DNA from: Clostridia bacterium
GTDB lineage: Bacteria > Bacillota > Clostridia > Oscillospirales > Acutalibacteraceae
Length of the DNA stretch: 40,219 nt
Assembly (NCBI GenBank): GCA_017396895.1
Contig: JAFQKN010000049.1
Span: forward strand, 1-40,219
Reading direction: 5' to 3'
Made by a program: the position numbers and the translations under genes. The notes beneath the pieces were generated by a model. The model was not told the origin of the DNA. It searched no databases and worked only from the letters and a program-made list of their open reading frames with translations. Each line of letters begins with the position of its first letter. The stretch's first letter is position 1. Positions 30,726 through 40,084 of the stretch are shown piece after piece.

Positions 30726-32414
30726 ATGGATGAAAATCGCACCGATTTTTTCTCAAATACACCCGATGATACTGTTTCTCACGGTGCAGATTCCGTTCAG
30801 CCGCCTTTATCGGAGCAAACGGATGCTGTTGTTTCCATGAAACAAGAACAGGAACCTGCAACGCAAAGTCAGGCGACAAGCGCAATGCCGACCGATGCCG
30901 CGGGACAGATGCGTGCGCAGGCAACGCAACACGCACAGCAGACCGTGGATTCTTTTTTCGGCACACAAAACCCGAACGGTTGCACGTATGCCTACGGCAG
31001 AGCACAGCAACCGCAGGCACAGTCGCAACCGCAGGCACAGCCGACGCAGCAGCCTTCCGCCGCGGCTTGGTCTGCAACGCCGCCTGTTTATAACACCGCA
31101 CCGCGCACATCCGCGCAGGATTCTGCTTCCGGCGTAAAAACGGAACCGTCCGTTTCTGCCAAGAAAAAGACAAAAAAACAGAAAAAAGAAAAAAAGCAAA
31201 AGAGCAGAATGTCTTTCGGACAGTTTGCCTTATGCGTGGTTCTTTGTTTGGTTGTCAGCAGTGTGTCAGGCTATGTGTCGTCCAAGACAGCCGTGCACGA
31301 TCTGTTGGACGAGTATATGGAAACATTCAGCACGGCAGAAAATACAACGGGTTCTTATAATATCAACATTTTCGAACAGCCTGTCGTGTCCACTGAACCG
31401 AACACACAGGCCAACTCCGAATCTGCAACCGTTCCCGTTGTCAACACATCGGCAAGTGATATCTATAAGCAAAATGTAAATGCGGTCGTCAATATCACGG
31501 CAGTCGGTTACAAAACGATCAATTACGGCTTTTTCTTCGGTTCGCAGACACAGGAATTCACGTCTTCCGGAACGGGATTTTTCATCACCGAGGACGGTTA
31601 TATTCTGACCAACTATCACGTTGTGGAGGAAACCGAAAAGATCACCGTAACCGATTATGAGGGCAATGAATACACTGCGACGCTCATCGGTTTTGAAGAG
31701 AGCAACGATATTGCCGTTCTCAAAATCAGCGGTACGTTCCAAGCGGTGCAAATCGGTTCATCCGAGACGTTGGAAGTCGGTGACACGTTGCTGATCATCG
31801 GAAATGCCTTGGGTGAATTGCAATATACGCTCACGCAAGGTGTCGTCAGTTATCTTGAACGCGCCGTTACCACCGAAACCGGTGACGTTATCAATATGTT
31901 CCAGACCGATGCCGCGATCAACTCGGGCAATTCAGGCGGTCCGGTGTTTAACTCCAAGGGTGAAGCGGTCGGTATTGCAAGTGCAAAGTATGCCTCCAGT
32001 TCCATTGAAGGGCTCGGTTTCTGCATTCCCGTGGATGATGTGAAGTCTATGATATCCGATATCATCAACGTCGGTTATGTGACGGGCAAACCCTCTTTGG
32101 GTGTCAGTTTGTATACCAATTCCGGCAGAAACAGCGGATTGCCTGTCGGTTGCTATGTGGTTGCGGTCGGTTCGGGCTCTGCTTGCCATAAAGCAGGAAT
32201 TGTTGAAGGCGATGTCATCACCGCTATTGCAGGCGAAACCGTACGCGACACGGATGATGTTGCCAAAATCTTGAGTGATTACAAAGCAGGGGACAGCATC
32301 ACCTTGACCGTATATTCTGTTGATGCGCGCTCTTCCTTCAACGTGACGGCCACACTCGATGAATATGTGCCCGCCGAAGCGCGTACGGAATACACAAATG
32401 TGTATGATTTTTAA
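30726..32414 (+). CDS. Membrane-anchored HtrA/DegP-like serine protease with PDZ domain
   Basis: A 562-residue protein. The first 160 residues are cytoplasmic, low complexity and Gln/Ala/Pro-rich (around 94-112), ending in a Lys-rich patch. A transmembrane helix spans about 164-184. The outside trypsin-like domain has the triad His298 (TNYHVVEE), Asp328 (SNDIAVLKI) and Ser403 (GNSGGPVFN). A PDZ domain follows at about 445-545 (LPVGCYVVAVGSGSACHKAG). HtrA proteases degrade or refold damaged exported proteins. Start after GAAAGGAAG. It follows rqcP by 99 bases and has its own terminator. Confidence 0.93.
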   Translation: MDENRTDFFSNTPDDTVSHGADSVQPPLSEQTDAVVSMKQEQEPATQSQATSAMPTDAAGQMRAQATQHAQQTVDSFFGTQNPNGCTYAYGRAQQPQAQSQPQAQPTQQPSAAAWSATPPVYNTAPRTSAQDSASGVKTEPSVSAKKKTKKQKKEKKQKSRMSFGQFALCVVLCLVVSSVSGYVSSKTAVHDLLDEYMETFSTAENTTGSYNINIFEQPVVSTEPNTQANSESATVPVVNTSASDIYKQNVNAVVNITAVGYKTINYGFFFGSQTQEFTSSGTGFFITEDGYILTNYHVVEETEKITVTDYEGNEYTATLIGFEESNDIAVLKISGTFQAVQIGSSETLEVGDTLLIIGNALGELQYTLTQGVVSYLERAVTTETGDVINMFQTDAAINSGNSGGPVFNSKGEAVGIASAKYASSSIEGLGFCIPVDDVKSMISDIINVGYVTGKPSLGVSLYTNSGRNSGLPVGCYVVAVGSGSACHKAGIVEGDVITAIAGETVRDTDDVAKILSDYKAGDSITLTVYSVDARSSFNVTATLDEYVPAEARTEYTNVYDF

Positions 32415-32431
32415 GACAACCTGAAAAGACA

Positions 32432-32479
32432 AACAGGTGATCCATCGGATTTTTTCCGGATGTATCACCTGTTTTTTTT
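32432..32479 (+). terminator. Intrinsic terminator of the HtrA gene
   Basis: CAGGTGAT (32434-32441) pairs with ATCACCTG (32464-32471), with further imperfect pairing inside, then eight T. Repeat A begins at the next base, as at 16813. Confidence 0.9.
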
Positions 32480-32608
32480 GCTTTACAGGAAATTCCTCCT
32501 GCAAAGCAAAAAAGATTTTATGTCCCGCCGAACGGGAAATGGGATTTCCCTTAGGCGTGCGACGAATCGAAAACGGTCGCCGCAGGCATACGGCGAAGCC
32601 GTTTTCTT
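32480..32608. repeat. Dispersed palindromic repeat, family A, copy 3 (129 bp)
   Basis: Nearly identical to 16813-16941 over the full 129 bp (one difference seen, C for T in the GGTCGCCG-AGGC core). It fills the gap between the HtrA terminator and the end of the converging radical SAM gene, whose stop lies 4 bases further. Confidence 0.92.
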
Positions 32609-32611
32609 GTT

Positions 32612-33487
32612 CTATTCTTCTGCCAACGCTTTGCGGATGGTGTTGAGCACTCTCTTTTTGTCTGCGCTCCACAACGGCGCGATCAGTTGCTTTTTATCGC
32701 CGTCCCCCGTTATGCGGTGTACGCTGACCGACGAGGGAATCATGGAAAGTAAGGTTTTGAGCAGAGAAATGTATTCTTCCAATGTAAGCGTTTGGAATTT
32801 GCCGTTTTCGTAGTCCGTTGCAAGGTCTGTGCCGCGTAACACGTGAAGCAATTGCAGTTTCACCGCATCCGTGCCCGCATCCAACGCGAATTGCAGGCTG
32901 TTCTTCATATCTTCCTGCGATTCATCGGGGAGACCGAGAATGAGATGTGTAATGCAGTAAATGCCGCGTTTGCGCAGATTGTTGACCGCTTGCGTGTACA
33001 CTTCATTGCCGTAACCGCGGCGAATGTACTGCACCGAACTTTGTTTTGCCGTCTGCAATCCCAATTCCACCCAAACGGGTTTGATCTTGTTGAGTTCTTC
33101 CAAAAGATCAAGCACGTCCGTGTCCAGACAATCGGGACGTGTGGCAATGTCGAGCACTTCCACTCCGGGAAATTCCAATGCCGCCGAAAAACGCTCCCGC
33201 AGAATGTCTACAGGAGCGTAGGTGTTGGTATAAGCCTGAAAATAAGCAATGTAGCCTTGCGGCTTTTTTGCCTGTATGCGCAAAACGGCTTTTTCAAGCT
33301 GTTTTTTAATGTCTGTTCCGTGTTCCGCAAAAGCACCCGAACCGTCTGCGCCGCAGAAAATACAGCCCCTTGTGCCGCATCTGCCGTCGCGATTCGGACA
33401 GGTGAAACCACCGTCCACAGACAGTTTATAAAGTTTTTTGCCGAACGCGGACAAACAGTACTCGTTGAGAGACGTGTAGCGGATCAT
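32612..33487 (-). CDS. TIGR01212-family radical SAM protein (YtqA-like)
   Basis: A 291-residue radical SAM protein of the YtqA/TIGR01212 family. The unusual cysteine cluster region CPNRDGRCGTRGCIFC (residues 30-45; Cys30, 37, 42, 45) fits that family, as does THLILGLPDESQEDM. Its substrate is not known to me; it has been linked to tRNA modification in name only. The ATG overlaps the stop of the TelA-like gene by ATGA, so it is the last gene of the four-gene minus-strand set. Stop is TAG, next to repeat A. Confidence 0.9.
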   Translation of the reverse strand: MIRYTSLNEYCLSAFGKKLYKLSVDGGFTCPNRDGRCGTRGCIFCGADGSGAFAEHGTDIKKQLEKAVLRIQAKKPQGYIAYFQAYTNTYAPVDILRERFSAALEFPGVEVLDIATRPDCLDTDVLDLLEELNKIKPVWVELGLQTAKQSSVQYIRRGYGNEVYTQAVNNLRKRGIYCITHLILGLPDESQEDMKNSLQFALDAGTDAVKLQLLHVLRGTDLATDYENGKFQTLTLEEYISLLKTLLSMIPSSVSVHRITGDGDKKQLIAPLWSADKKRVLNTIRKALAEE

Positions 33488-34632
33488 GCTTCGGTCGGTG
33501 TGCTGTACGTCTGCAATTTCAGTTTGACTTCGCCTTCCAGACGGGCAAGCTCCGCTTCTGCGGCTCTGCGGTTTGCGCGGCCTTCCGCTTGAATGCGGGC
33601 CACTTCGTCGAGCGTTTCAATGAGCATTTGGTTGGTTTGCTGTAAGGTTTCAATTTCAACCACACCGCGTTCGGCTTCCTGTGCGGTGGCAACGGTGCCC
33701 AATTTCAAAGCCTCTGCATTCTTACGCAACAGTTCGTTTGTCATTTGGGTGACACTGCGCTGTGCTTCGAGTGCATTCTGCGAATTGGCAAGACCGAGCG
33801 CAATGACCATCTGACTTTTCCACAGCGGAATGGTGTTCGCAACGGTGGATTGGATTTTTTCGCACATGACCGAATTGTTGTTCTGCACAAGGCGGATCTG
33901 CGGTGCCATTTGAATGGCAACCATGCGTGTCAGTTCAAGATCGTGCAGTTTCTTCTCAAAGCGGTCGCATTTTTGAGCAAAATCATTGGCGGCCTGTGCG
34001 TCTTCCGGCAGTCCCGACAGACGGGCTTTTTCAAGCAATGCGGGAAGCGTTGTTGCACGAGCTGTTTCCAGACACTTTTTGCCTGCAAGGATATAAAGGC
34101 TGATCTCCTTGAAATACTGCAGATTCATCTCATACAGGCGATCAAGCACGGCAATGTCCTTGAGCAATTGGATCTGATGATCTTCCAGCACCGTCACAAT
34201 GCGGTCCACATTGGCTTCTGCTGTAGCGTAGCGCGTTTGCAGGGCACTCACTTTTTTGGCACCCTTTTTGATGCGGCCGAACAGACCTTTGGGTTCTTCT
34301 TCGTCAAAGCCGCGCAGTTCACCGATGAGTTGCGTGAGCATTTCCCCCACTTCACCGAGGTCTTTCGTGCGAACACTTTCAAGTGCCGTGTCGGAAAAAT
34401 CGGCAATCTTTCTCTGGGCGGCGGCACCGTATTGCAAAACAACGGTCGTGTCGGTCAGGTCGATCTGTGCGGAAAAGCTGTCCACCAGTTGCTGTTCTTC
34501 GGGTGTCAGCGGAGTTTGCGCAAACTGTGCCGCTTGTTGCATATCTTCTTGTTCGGGCGGCACAACGGGTGCGGCAGGCGGCGTATCGCTGAACGGATTC
34601 AATGTTAAATTCGGTAAATTGTTATTATCCAT
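33484..34632 (-). CDS. TelA-like toxic anion resistance protein
   Basis: A 382-residue soluble, helical protein of the TelA/KlaA/YceH family. A disordered Pro-rich N-terminus (about 1-40) leads into long helices; the signature DRLYEMNLQYFKEISLYILA-type stretch and the VANTIPLWKSQMVIALG block are characteristic, as is the late QTNQMLIETLDEVARIQ region. Family members are associated with tellurite and other stress resistance, but the biochemical role is unknown. It starts at 34632 with GGAGGT upstream, 94 bases after the TraX-like gene, and overlaps the next gene. Confidence 0.9.
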   Translation of the reverse strand: MDNNNLPNLTLNPFSDTPPAAPVVPPEQEDMQQAAQFAQTPLTPEEQQLVDSFSAQIDLTDTTVVLQYGAAAQRKIADFSDTALESVRTKDLGEVGEMLTQLIGELRGFDEEEPKGLFGRIKKGAKKVSALQTRYATAEANVDRIVTVLEDHQIQLLKDIAVLDRLYEMNLQYFKEISLYILAGKKCLETARATTLPALLEKARLSGLPEDAQAANDFAQKCDRFEKKLHDLELTRMVAIQMAPQIRLVQNNNSVMCEKIQSTVANTIPLWKSQMVIALGLANSQNALEAQRSVTQMTNELLRKNAEALKLGTVATAQEAERGVVEIETLQQTNQMLIETLDEVARIQAEGRANRRAAEAELARLEGEVKLKLQTYSTPTEA

Positions 34633-34726
34633 GAACTGTACCTCCGTTTTTTTTTGATTCTATCTTACAGGATTTTTTGAAAATATAAGAGGGGGGGGAT
34701 TTAAGGTTCGGATTCCGTCCGTCACA

Positions 34727-35500
34727 CTAAAGAATCGACGAAAGCAGAAACAGCAACAACAGATGCGCGGGATAATACGCATAGAAAAAGTACTTATGAA
34801 TGTGTATGTTGCCGCGTTCACCGTTGTAGCGGTATATAAGGAAAAGCGCAGGCAGACTGCCGATGAATTGCAGGCAGAAATTATTGACATAGGTCATGCT
34901 TGCGTTGTGGAGCAGTATTTCCCACGGGCGTCCGACCAAAGCAAGACCGATCACGGGCAAGAGCCATTTTGCGTATGCGGGCCATTTTTCCGTGACGGCA
35001 AACAACCAGATGAGTAATACACCGTACCACGAATAGTCTGTTTGCAAAATGAATGCCGAGGCACACAAAAGAGCCGTGACAGGGATGCTCCAAGCAATAT
35101 TCTTGTCATTTTCACGCAACAAACGCACCACGTAACACGCGGCAAGCCCGAGAAACAGCGTAAAATACACGTTTTGTGACGAAAGATCCGTCCACGTGCC
35201 GTTCCCGACAAGATTGAACGGGATCTCCGAAACAACGGCAAAAAGACCGAGCAAGAGAAAATACTTTTTGATGTTGCGGCTGTGTTTGCTGCCTTCATAA
35301 ATCATGAACGCATACAAGGGAAAAGCCGTTCTGCCGATGAATCGAAGAACATAATACAGTGCATAAAGGGTTGTGTTTGCCAAGAGCAGATCCATTGCAA
35401 AAGCATGACCGATGTGGTCAACGGTCATGCAGATGAGCGCAATGATTTTTAAGTGTGCGCCTGTGATTCCTTTGTTTTCGGCAACAGAAAGTTTTGTCAT
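34727..35500 (-). CDS. TraX-family membrane protein
   Basis: A 257-residue membrane protein with about eight helices, opening with ITGAHLKIIALICMTVDHIG and a following RFIGRTAFPLYAFMIYEG that are typical of the TraX family. TraX acetylates F-pilin in the F plasmid, but chromosomal members in Firmicutes lack pilus genes and probably act on other acceptors, in the manner of acyltransferase-like membrane proteins. Start overlaps the transporter stop by ATGA. No conjugation gene nearby. Ends in TAG. Confidence 0.85.
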   Translation of the reverse strand: MTKLSVAENKGITGAHLKIIALICMTVDHIGHAFAMDLLLANTTLYALYYVLRFIGRTAFPLYAFMIYEGSKHSRNIKKYFLLLGLFAVVSEIPFNLVGNGTWTDLSSQNVYFTLFLGLAACYVVRLLRENDKNIAWSIPVTALLCASAFILQTDYSWYGVLLIWLFAVTEKWPAYAKWLLPVIGLALVGRPWEILLHNASMTYVNNFCLQFIGSLPALFLIYRYNGERGNIHIHKYFFYAYYPAHLLLLFLLSSIL

Positions 35501-36918
35501 GCCTGCTCACTCTCGCTTTTGGCAAGGCGTTCGGCTTTTGCGGCATTGACTTTTTCGGTGATGTCTTCCATATATTTTCCGTGCAGTTTGAACTTAAAGG
35601 TAAACAGAATCAGGGATGCCACCATGAAAACAGCGGGGATCACGAGCATCATCATGCTGAAAGCGGTCTTGACGGCAGGTGCATTCATGTTGTGCAGGTC
35701 ACCGTTGTAACCCGTGACGGACATACCGATGTACATAATAAGCGTCTGAATGGTGTACGCCATTTTCTGTAAAAATCCCTTCATGGAGAAGGTGATGGAT
35801 TCAGCGCGGAAGCCCATTTTTACTTCGCCGTAGTCAACGATGTCGGCCAGGAAAACGGTCTGGGAAACGAACATGGCGGCCGTTCCGATCTGTGCGACGG
35901 TGTTGAAAATGTAAAGCATCAGATTGGAGGCAAACACTTTGTAGCCGAGCAACATTCCGAGGAAACCGAAGGTTGCAAGGCCGAGCGAGAACTGATAGGT
36001 GCGTCTGCGGGAGGTGAATTTCATGCCGATGGGAATGACGGCAAGACCTAAGATGGAACCGATCGCACCGAAGGTGTTGAACATACTCTGCAAACCTGCG
36101 TTGCCTACAACAACGTCAAAGAAATAAACGCCGACACCCGAAATCATATAGAAGCCTGCGTTGGAGAGCATGGCAAAGAGCATAAAAATGAGAAGCTGAT
36201 CGTTACCCTTTGCGATCTGCAACACTTTGCCGAATGTGAATTTCTCCTTGGGAGCTGTGACGATGGTTTCTTTTGTTTTTGCCATACTGATGCAGGCAAA
36301 AAGAACAAGCCCGACCGCGCAAATGACGGAGATAACGGAAAAACTTTTTTCATCCCATACGTGTTCACCGTCTGCGGAGGTGGTCACGCTGAGCATTTTC
36401 ATCAGAATCGGAGCACCGATGGACACAATGCCCTGACCGAGTCCCGAAAAAGTACGGGCAACGGTTGCAATCAAAGAGCGTTCTTTCGGATCGTTTGTAA
36501 AAGAGGGCACCATTGACCAGTAGGGAATGTCGGCAAGGGTGTTGGTCATGCCCCATGCAACGTACAGAACGGAGATGTATGCGTAGATCCATGCGGAGTT
36601 GGCGGGAATGCCGGGGTTGTTGAATAAAAATATCAACACGATTGCATTCAAAAGACTGCCGCGCAACACCCACGGACGGTATTTGCCCATTTTTGTGTTG
36701 GTGTTGTCAACGATCGTGCCCATCATGGGATCGTTGATGCCGTCCCAGATACGGGCAATGGGCGTTAAAATGGACAGAAAGTTGGATTTGAGTTTCAGTA
36801 CGTCCGTCAGGTATTTGTTCAGATAGCTGTAAAACATACCGTAACTCAGGTCAAGGCCGACTGCACCGACACCGTACCAGACTTTTGAACCGAACGACAG
36901 TTTCTTGTTGGTTTCCAT
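35497..36918 (-). CDS. MFS sugar transporter, GPH cation-symporter type
   Basis: A 473-residue, 12-helix transporter of the glycoside-pentoside-hexuronide (MelB-like) group. The first loop has the family motif region RIWDGINDPMMGTIVDNTNT followed by KMGKYRPWVL, matching the cation- and sugar-binding helix of MelB. Later motifs FRAESITFSMKGFLQKM and the final charged cytoplasmic tail agree. Substrate is probably a glycoside or pentose; no glycosidase is adjacent to refine this. First gene of the minus-strand set, with promoter at 36965-36993. RBS CGGAGG. Confidence 0.93.
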   Translation of the reverse strand: METNKKLSFGSKVWYGVGAVGLDLSYGMFYSYLNKYLTDVLKLKSNFLSILTPIARIWDGINDPMMGTIVDNTNTKMGKYRPWVLRGSLLNAIVLIFLFNNPGIPANSAWIYAYISVLYVAWGMTNTLADIPYWSMVPSFTNDPKERSLIATVARTFSGLGQGIVSIGAPILMKMLSVTTSADGEHVWDEKSFSVISVICAVGLVLFACISMAKTKETIVTAPKEKFTFGKVLQIAKGNDQLLIFMLFAMLSNAGFYMISGVGVYFFDVVVGNAGLQSMFNTFGAIGSILGLAVIPIGMKFTSRRRTYQFSLGLATFGFLGMLLGYKVFASNLMLYIFNTVAQIGTAAMFVSQTVFLADIVDYGEVKMGFRAESITFSMKGFLQKMAYTIQTLIMYIGMSVTGYNGDLHNMNAPAVKTAFSMMMLVIPAVFMVASLILFTFKFKLHGKYMEDITEKVNAAKAERLAKSESEQA

Positions 36919-36964
36919 ATAAACCTCCGAAAAAGGAATACATCCTCTATTTTATTCATGCCTC

Positions 36965-36993
36965 ATTATACCATATTTTTAATTATAAATCAA
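36965..36993 (-). promoter_or_regulatory. Probable promoter of the transporter operon
   Basis: On the minus strand, TTGATT (36993-36988) and TATAAT (36970-36965), 17-base spacer. The -35 lies only three bases from that of the divergent helicase promoter. Confidence 0.6.
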
Positions 36994-36996
36994 GAC

Positions 36997-37025
36997 TTGC
37001 CTTTGCGGTATTTCGTTGCTATAAT
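36997..37025 (+). promoter_or_regulatory. Sigma-A promoter of the HelD-like helicase gene
   Basis: TTGCCT (36997-37002) and TATAAT (37020-37025), 17-base spacer, 30 bases before the ATG at 37055. Confidence 0.7.
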
Positions 37026-37054
37026 GTGTAAGAATACAATGCAGAGGTGTCCCC

Positions 37055-39136
37055 ATGAACGATCAGGAACAAGCCTATCTTAAACAAGTGCAGGCATTTA
37101 TTGAAGCCGAGACCGCGCGTTTGCAAAATCTGCAGAACGTGCAGTTCCGCGAAGCGCGTGCGGAAGGATTGGATTATGCGCAATCCAACCCTTACGGTGC
37201 CATTTACGGCCATGCAGGTGAAGTGCAGGATTCGATCGAAAAAAAGATGATAACCGTCAATCAGTGCATTTCCGAACTGGAAATACTCGAACGGATGCGC
37301 AAATCTCCTTATTTCGGCAGGGTTGACTTTTACGAAGAAGGGTTCGGCACGGAAAGCATCTACGTGGGACTTCGTTCGCTTGCAAACAGAGACGATTATT
37401 TTGTATATATTTACGATTGGCGCACACCCGTGTGTGCATTGTTTTACACGGGAGAGATCGGTAAGGCTTCTTACGAAGCACCGGCGGGCACCATTGAAGG
37501 CGAAATCAAACGCATCCGCCAGTATCAGTTTGATGACGGAGAACTTCTGTCTTATTGGGATGCAGACTTGCGTATTGACGACACGGTGTTGCGCAATGTA
37601 TTGTCGGGTGCTTCTTCCGATCGTCTGAAAGTCATTGTCTGCTCCATTCAGCGTGAACAGAACCGTTGCATCCGTTTTGATACGAATAAAAATCTTGCCG
37701 TATTCGGGCCTGCCGGTTGCGGAAAGACCTCCATCGGTATGCACAGATTGGCATGGCTTTTGTATGAACTGCGCACCACCATGGTGTCCAAAGACATTCT
37801 GCTGTTTACCAATAACGTCGCATTCATGCATTATGTTTCGGGAGTTTTGCCCGATCTCGGTGAAGAAGAAGTGCGTTCGTGTCTGTTTTCTTCGCTGTTG
37901 GATATTTATTTGCCCGGCTACAGCGTGACCGATTATTATGAGCAGGCGGAAACGGTGTTGGCACACGATGAAAAAAGAACCAAATTTATTCAAGCCGTTT
38001 ACGATCCTGCTTTTTTGGAGTATGTGGACCGTTGCCTGGATGCCATGAGTTGCCGTTTTCGCGATATTAAACTCTACGGAGACATCGTTTTGTCTGCACA
38101 GGATCTGAAAAGGCGGTATGATGCGTTTTCTCCTTCGCTTTCCGTACACGCAAGACTCAATCTTTTGTTGGATTGGGCAAAGGATGAAGTGGATGATTAT
38201 TTTCTCATTAACCGACTTGAGATCAACCGACATCTGCTGGAAACACATGAACCGTATGAACCTTTACAGCAATTGGTTGCCAACTTAAAAAACAGCGTGC
38301 TCGGCAATCTGGAAGTGATGATCAAAGGTGCCGTTGCAGACGATACGATCCCCTTGTATTACCGCTTTTTCGGTGCATGGTGCAAAGATAAGCGCATGGT
38401 GCATGAACTGGCGCAGCGTATGGGGAACCGCTTGGTGTATTTTGAAGATGCTTTGATGGCACTGTATATTGCCGCAAAACTCGGTGGCTGTGAGCAGGAA
38501 GATCCGCCTGCACACATTCTTTTGGATGAAGCACAGGATTTCTGTGTGTTGCAACATAAAATTCTGCGTCTGATCTATCCTAAAACCGTGTTCACCTTGC
38601 TTGCCGACACCAATCAGGCTCTCGTACCGCAGTTGAACACAACGAGTGAAGAACAGTTGGCAGATATTTACGGTGCATCTGTTTTGAAGATGGGGAAAAG
38701 CTACCGGGCAACGCGCCAACTCAGTGAATTTTCCAAACAGTTTTTGGACGGTGCGGATTATGACGTGTTTGACCGTGAAGGCGATGATCCTTTTGTGTAT
38801 TACACCGATCGGACTGCCGAAAAGGCTGCGGAAATTGCGCGTAACGTGCCCGAACATTTTCATTCCGTTTGTATTCTGACGAATATAGCGATCGAAGCGG
38901 CACAATTCCACAAAAAAATAGTCAAATACATTCCCGATTGCGTGCTTGCCAACACCGCTTTGTCGAAACTCGGCGGCCGAGTGACCGTCATGCCCGTCAC
39001 TTTGAGCAAAGGACTTGAATTTGACGCGGTTATCATCCCTTATGCCGACCGTCTGGAAGAAAACAGAAGAATTGCCTATATGATGACCACCCGTGCATTG
39101 CATGAACTGCATCTCATAAAAGAAAAGAAGGATTGA
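37055..39136 (+). CDS. HelD-like superfamily 1 helicase (RNA polymerase recycling type)
   Basis: A 693-residue UvrD/Rep-superfamily ATPase of the HelD type. The N-terminal coiled-coil arm (1-80) and the HelD-specific SPYFGRVDFYEE (84-95), IYDWRTPVCALFY (119-131) and IVCSIQREQNRCIR (194-207) precede Walker A GPAGCGKTSI (218-227). The DEAQDF Walker B, TLSKGLEFDAVIIP and TTRALHEL motifs follow. In Bacillus HelD removes RNA polymerase from stalled complexes. The length is somewhat below the 770 or so of B. subtilis HelD. The Walker loop has Cys in place of the common Ser. A role in DNA rather than RNAP metabolism cannot be excluded. RBS AGAGGTG. Confidence 0.9.
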   Translation: MNDQEQAYLKQVQAFIEAETARLQNLQNVQFREARAEGLDYAQSNPYGAIYGHAGEVQDSIEKKMITVNQCISELEILERMRKSPYFGRVDFYEEGFGTESIYVGLRSLANRDDYFVYIYDWRTPVCALFYTGEIGKASYEAPAGTIEGEIKRIRQYQFDDGELLSYWDADLRIDDTVLRNVLSGASSDRLKVIVCSIQREQNRCIRFDTNKNLAVFGPAGCGKTSIGMHRLAWLLYELRTTMVSKDILLFTNNVAFMHYVSGVLPDLGEEEVRSCLFSSLLDIYLPGYSVTDYYEQAETVLAHDEKRTKFIQAVYDPAFLEYVDRCLDAMSCRFRDIKLYGDIVLSAQDLKRRYDAFSPSLSVHARLNLLLDWAKDEVDDYFLINRLEINRHLLETHEPYEPLQQLVANLKNSVLGNLEVMIKGAVADDTIPLYYRFFGAWCKDKRMVHELAQRMGNRLVYFEDALMALYIAAKLGGCEQEDPPAHILLDEAQDFCVLQHKILRLIYPKTVFTLLADTNQALVPQLNTTSEEQLADIYGASVLKMGKSYRATRQLSEFSKQFLDGADYDVFDREGDDPFVYYTDRTAEKAAEIARNVPEHFHSVCILTNIAIEAAQFHKKIVKYIPDCVLANTALSKLGGRVTVMPVTLSKGLEFDAVIIPYADRLEENRRIAYMMTTRALHELHLIKEKKD

Positions 39137-39137
39137 C

Positions 39138-40046
39138 ATGAACTGCACCTTATGTCCGCGAAAATGCAATATTGACCGCGCAAGCCAAAAAGGCTTTTGC
39201 CTGCAGGGGGACAATCCCGTTGCGGCAAGAGCGGCGTTGCATTTTTGGGAAGAGCCGTGCATCAGCGGCTCGGGGGGCAGCGGTACGGTGTTTTTCAGCG
39301 GATGCAATCTGCGGTGTGTTTTTTGTCAGAATCATGATATCAGTGCAAACGGAGTCGGACAGGAAATTACCGTTGCCCGATTGCGGGATATTTTTGAAGA
39401 ACTTGTATGGGCGGGGGCAGATAACATCAATCTGGTTACGCCCACCCATTTTGCAAGACCGATCGCCGAAGCGTTGGAAGGTTTTTCGCATACCGTGCCC
39501 GTGATCTGGAATTCGGGCGGCTACGACAGTGTGCAGACCTTGCAGATGCTCGAAGGCAAGATCGATATTTATATGCCCGATTATAAGTATTCTGCCGTTG
39601 CGCCCGCCAAAAAGTATTCCGCGGCGGCGGATTATCCGTTCCGTGTGCGCTCTGCACTCAAAGAAATGTACCGACAGGTAGGGCAGGTGCAGTTTGATGA
39701 ACAGGGACTTTTGCAAAAAGGACTTCTCGTGCGCCATCTTGTGTTGCCGGGTGAAATTGAGAATACATACGGTGTCATGGATGCCTTCACATCGCTTTTT
39801 GCGCCGGGACAGGCATTATTCAGCCTCATGGGGCAATACACGCCGCCCGAAAAGGAATTGCCGTATGAAAACCTCAACCGCCGATTGACCGAAGAAGAAT
39901 ACAGGTCTTGTGTCGACTATTTGTATCTTTGCGGTATTGAGGACGGATTCGTGCAGGAATTGTCCAGTGCGAATGCACAGTATACACCGCCGTTTGATCT
40001 GACAGGCGTGCTGAAAAGTGAATTTTTCGATGCGACGCAAGAATAA
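39138..40046 (+). CDS. PflX-like radical SAM protein (putative pyruvate-formate-lyase activating-enzyme family)
   Basis: A 302-residue radical SAM protein of the COG1313/PflX type. The N-terminus has a ferredoxin-like Cys cluster (MNCTLCPRKCNI, Cys3, 6, 10 and Cys21) as in many PFL-activase-like proteins, then the radical SAM CNLRCVFC at 56-63 (Cys56, 60, 63). NLVTPTHFARPIAEAL and DIYMPDYKY are typical of PflX. Family function is not settled; a glycyl-radical activase is possible, but no glycyl-radical enzyme lies nearby. It starts 1 base after the helicase stop, with GAAGGA, so it is cotranscribed. Confidence 0.9.
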   Translation: MNCTLCPRKCNIDRASQKGFCLQGDNPVAARAALHFWEEPCISGSGGSGTVFFSGCNLRCVFCQNHDISANGVGQEITVARLRDIFEELVWAGADNINLVTPTHFARPIAEALEGFSHTVPVIWNSGGYDSVQTLQMLEGKIDIYMPDYKYSAVAPAKKYSAAADYPFRVRSALKEMYRQVGQVQFDEQGLLQKGLLVRHLVLPGEIENTYGVMDAFTSLFAPGQALFSLMGQYTPPEKELPYENLNRRLTEEEYRSCVDYLYLCGIEDGFVQELSSANAQYTPPFDLTGVLKSEFFDATQE

Positions 40047-40084
40047 TGAGATATGAAAGTTGTATCAAGGGAAATTGTAAAAGA

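Noticed and set aside
34727..35500. TraX-like gene as a sign of a conjugative element
   Set aside because: No relaxase, type IV secretion, pilin or integrase gene is present; chromosomal TraX-like genes are common in Firmicutes.
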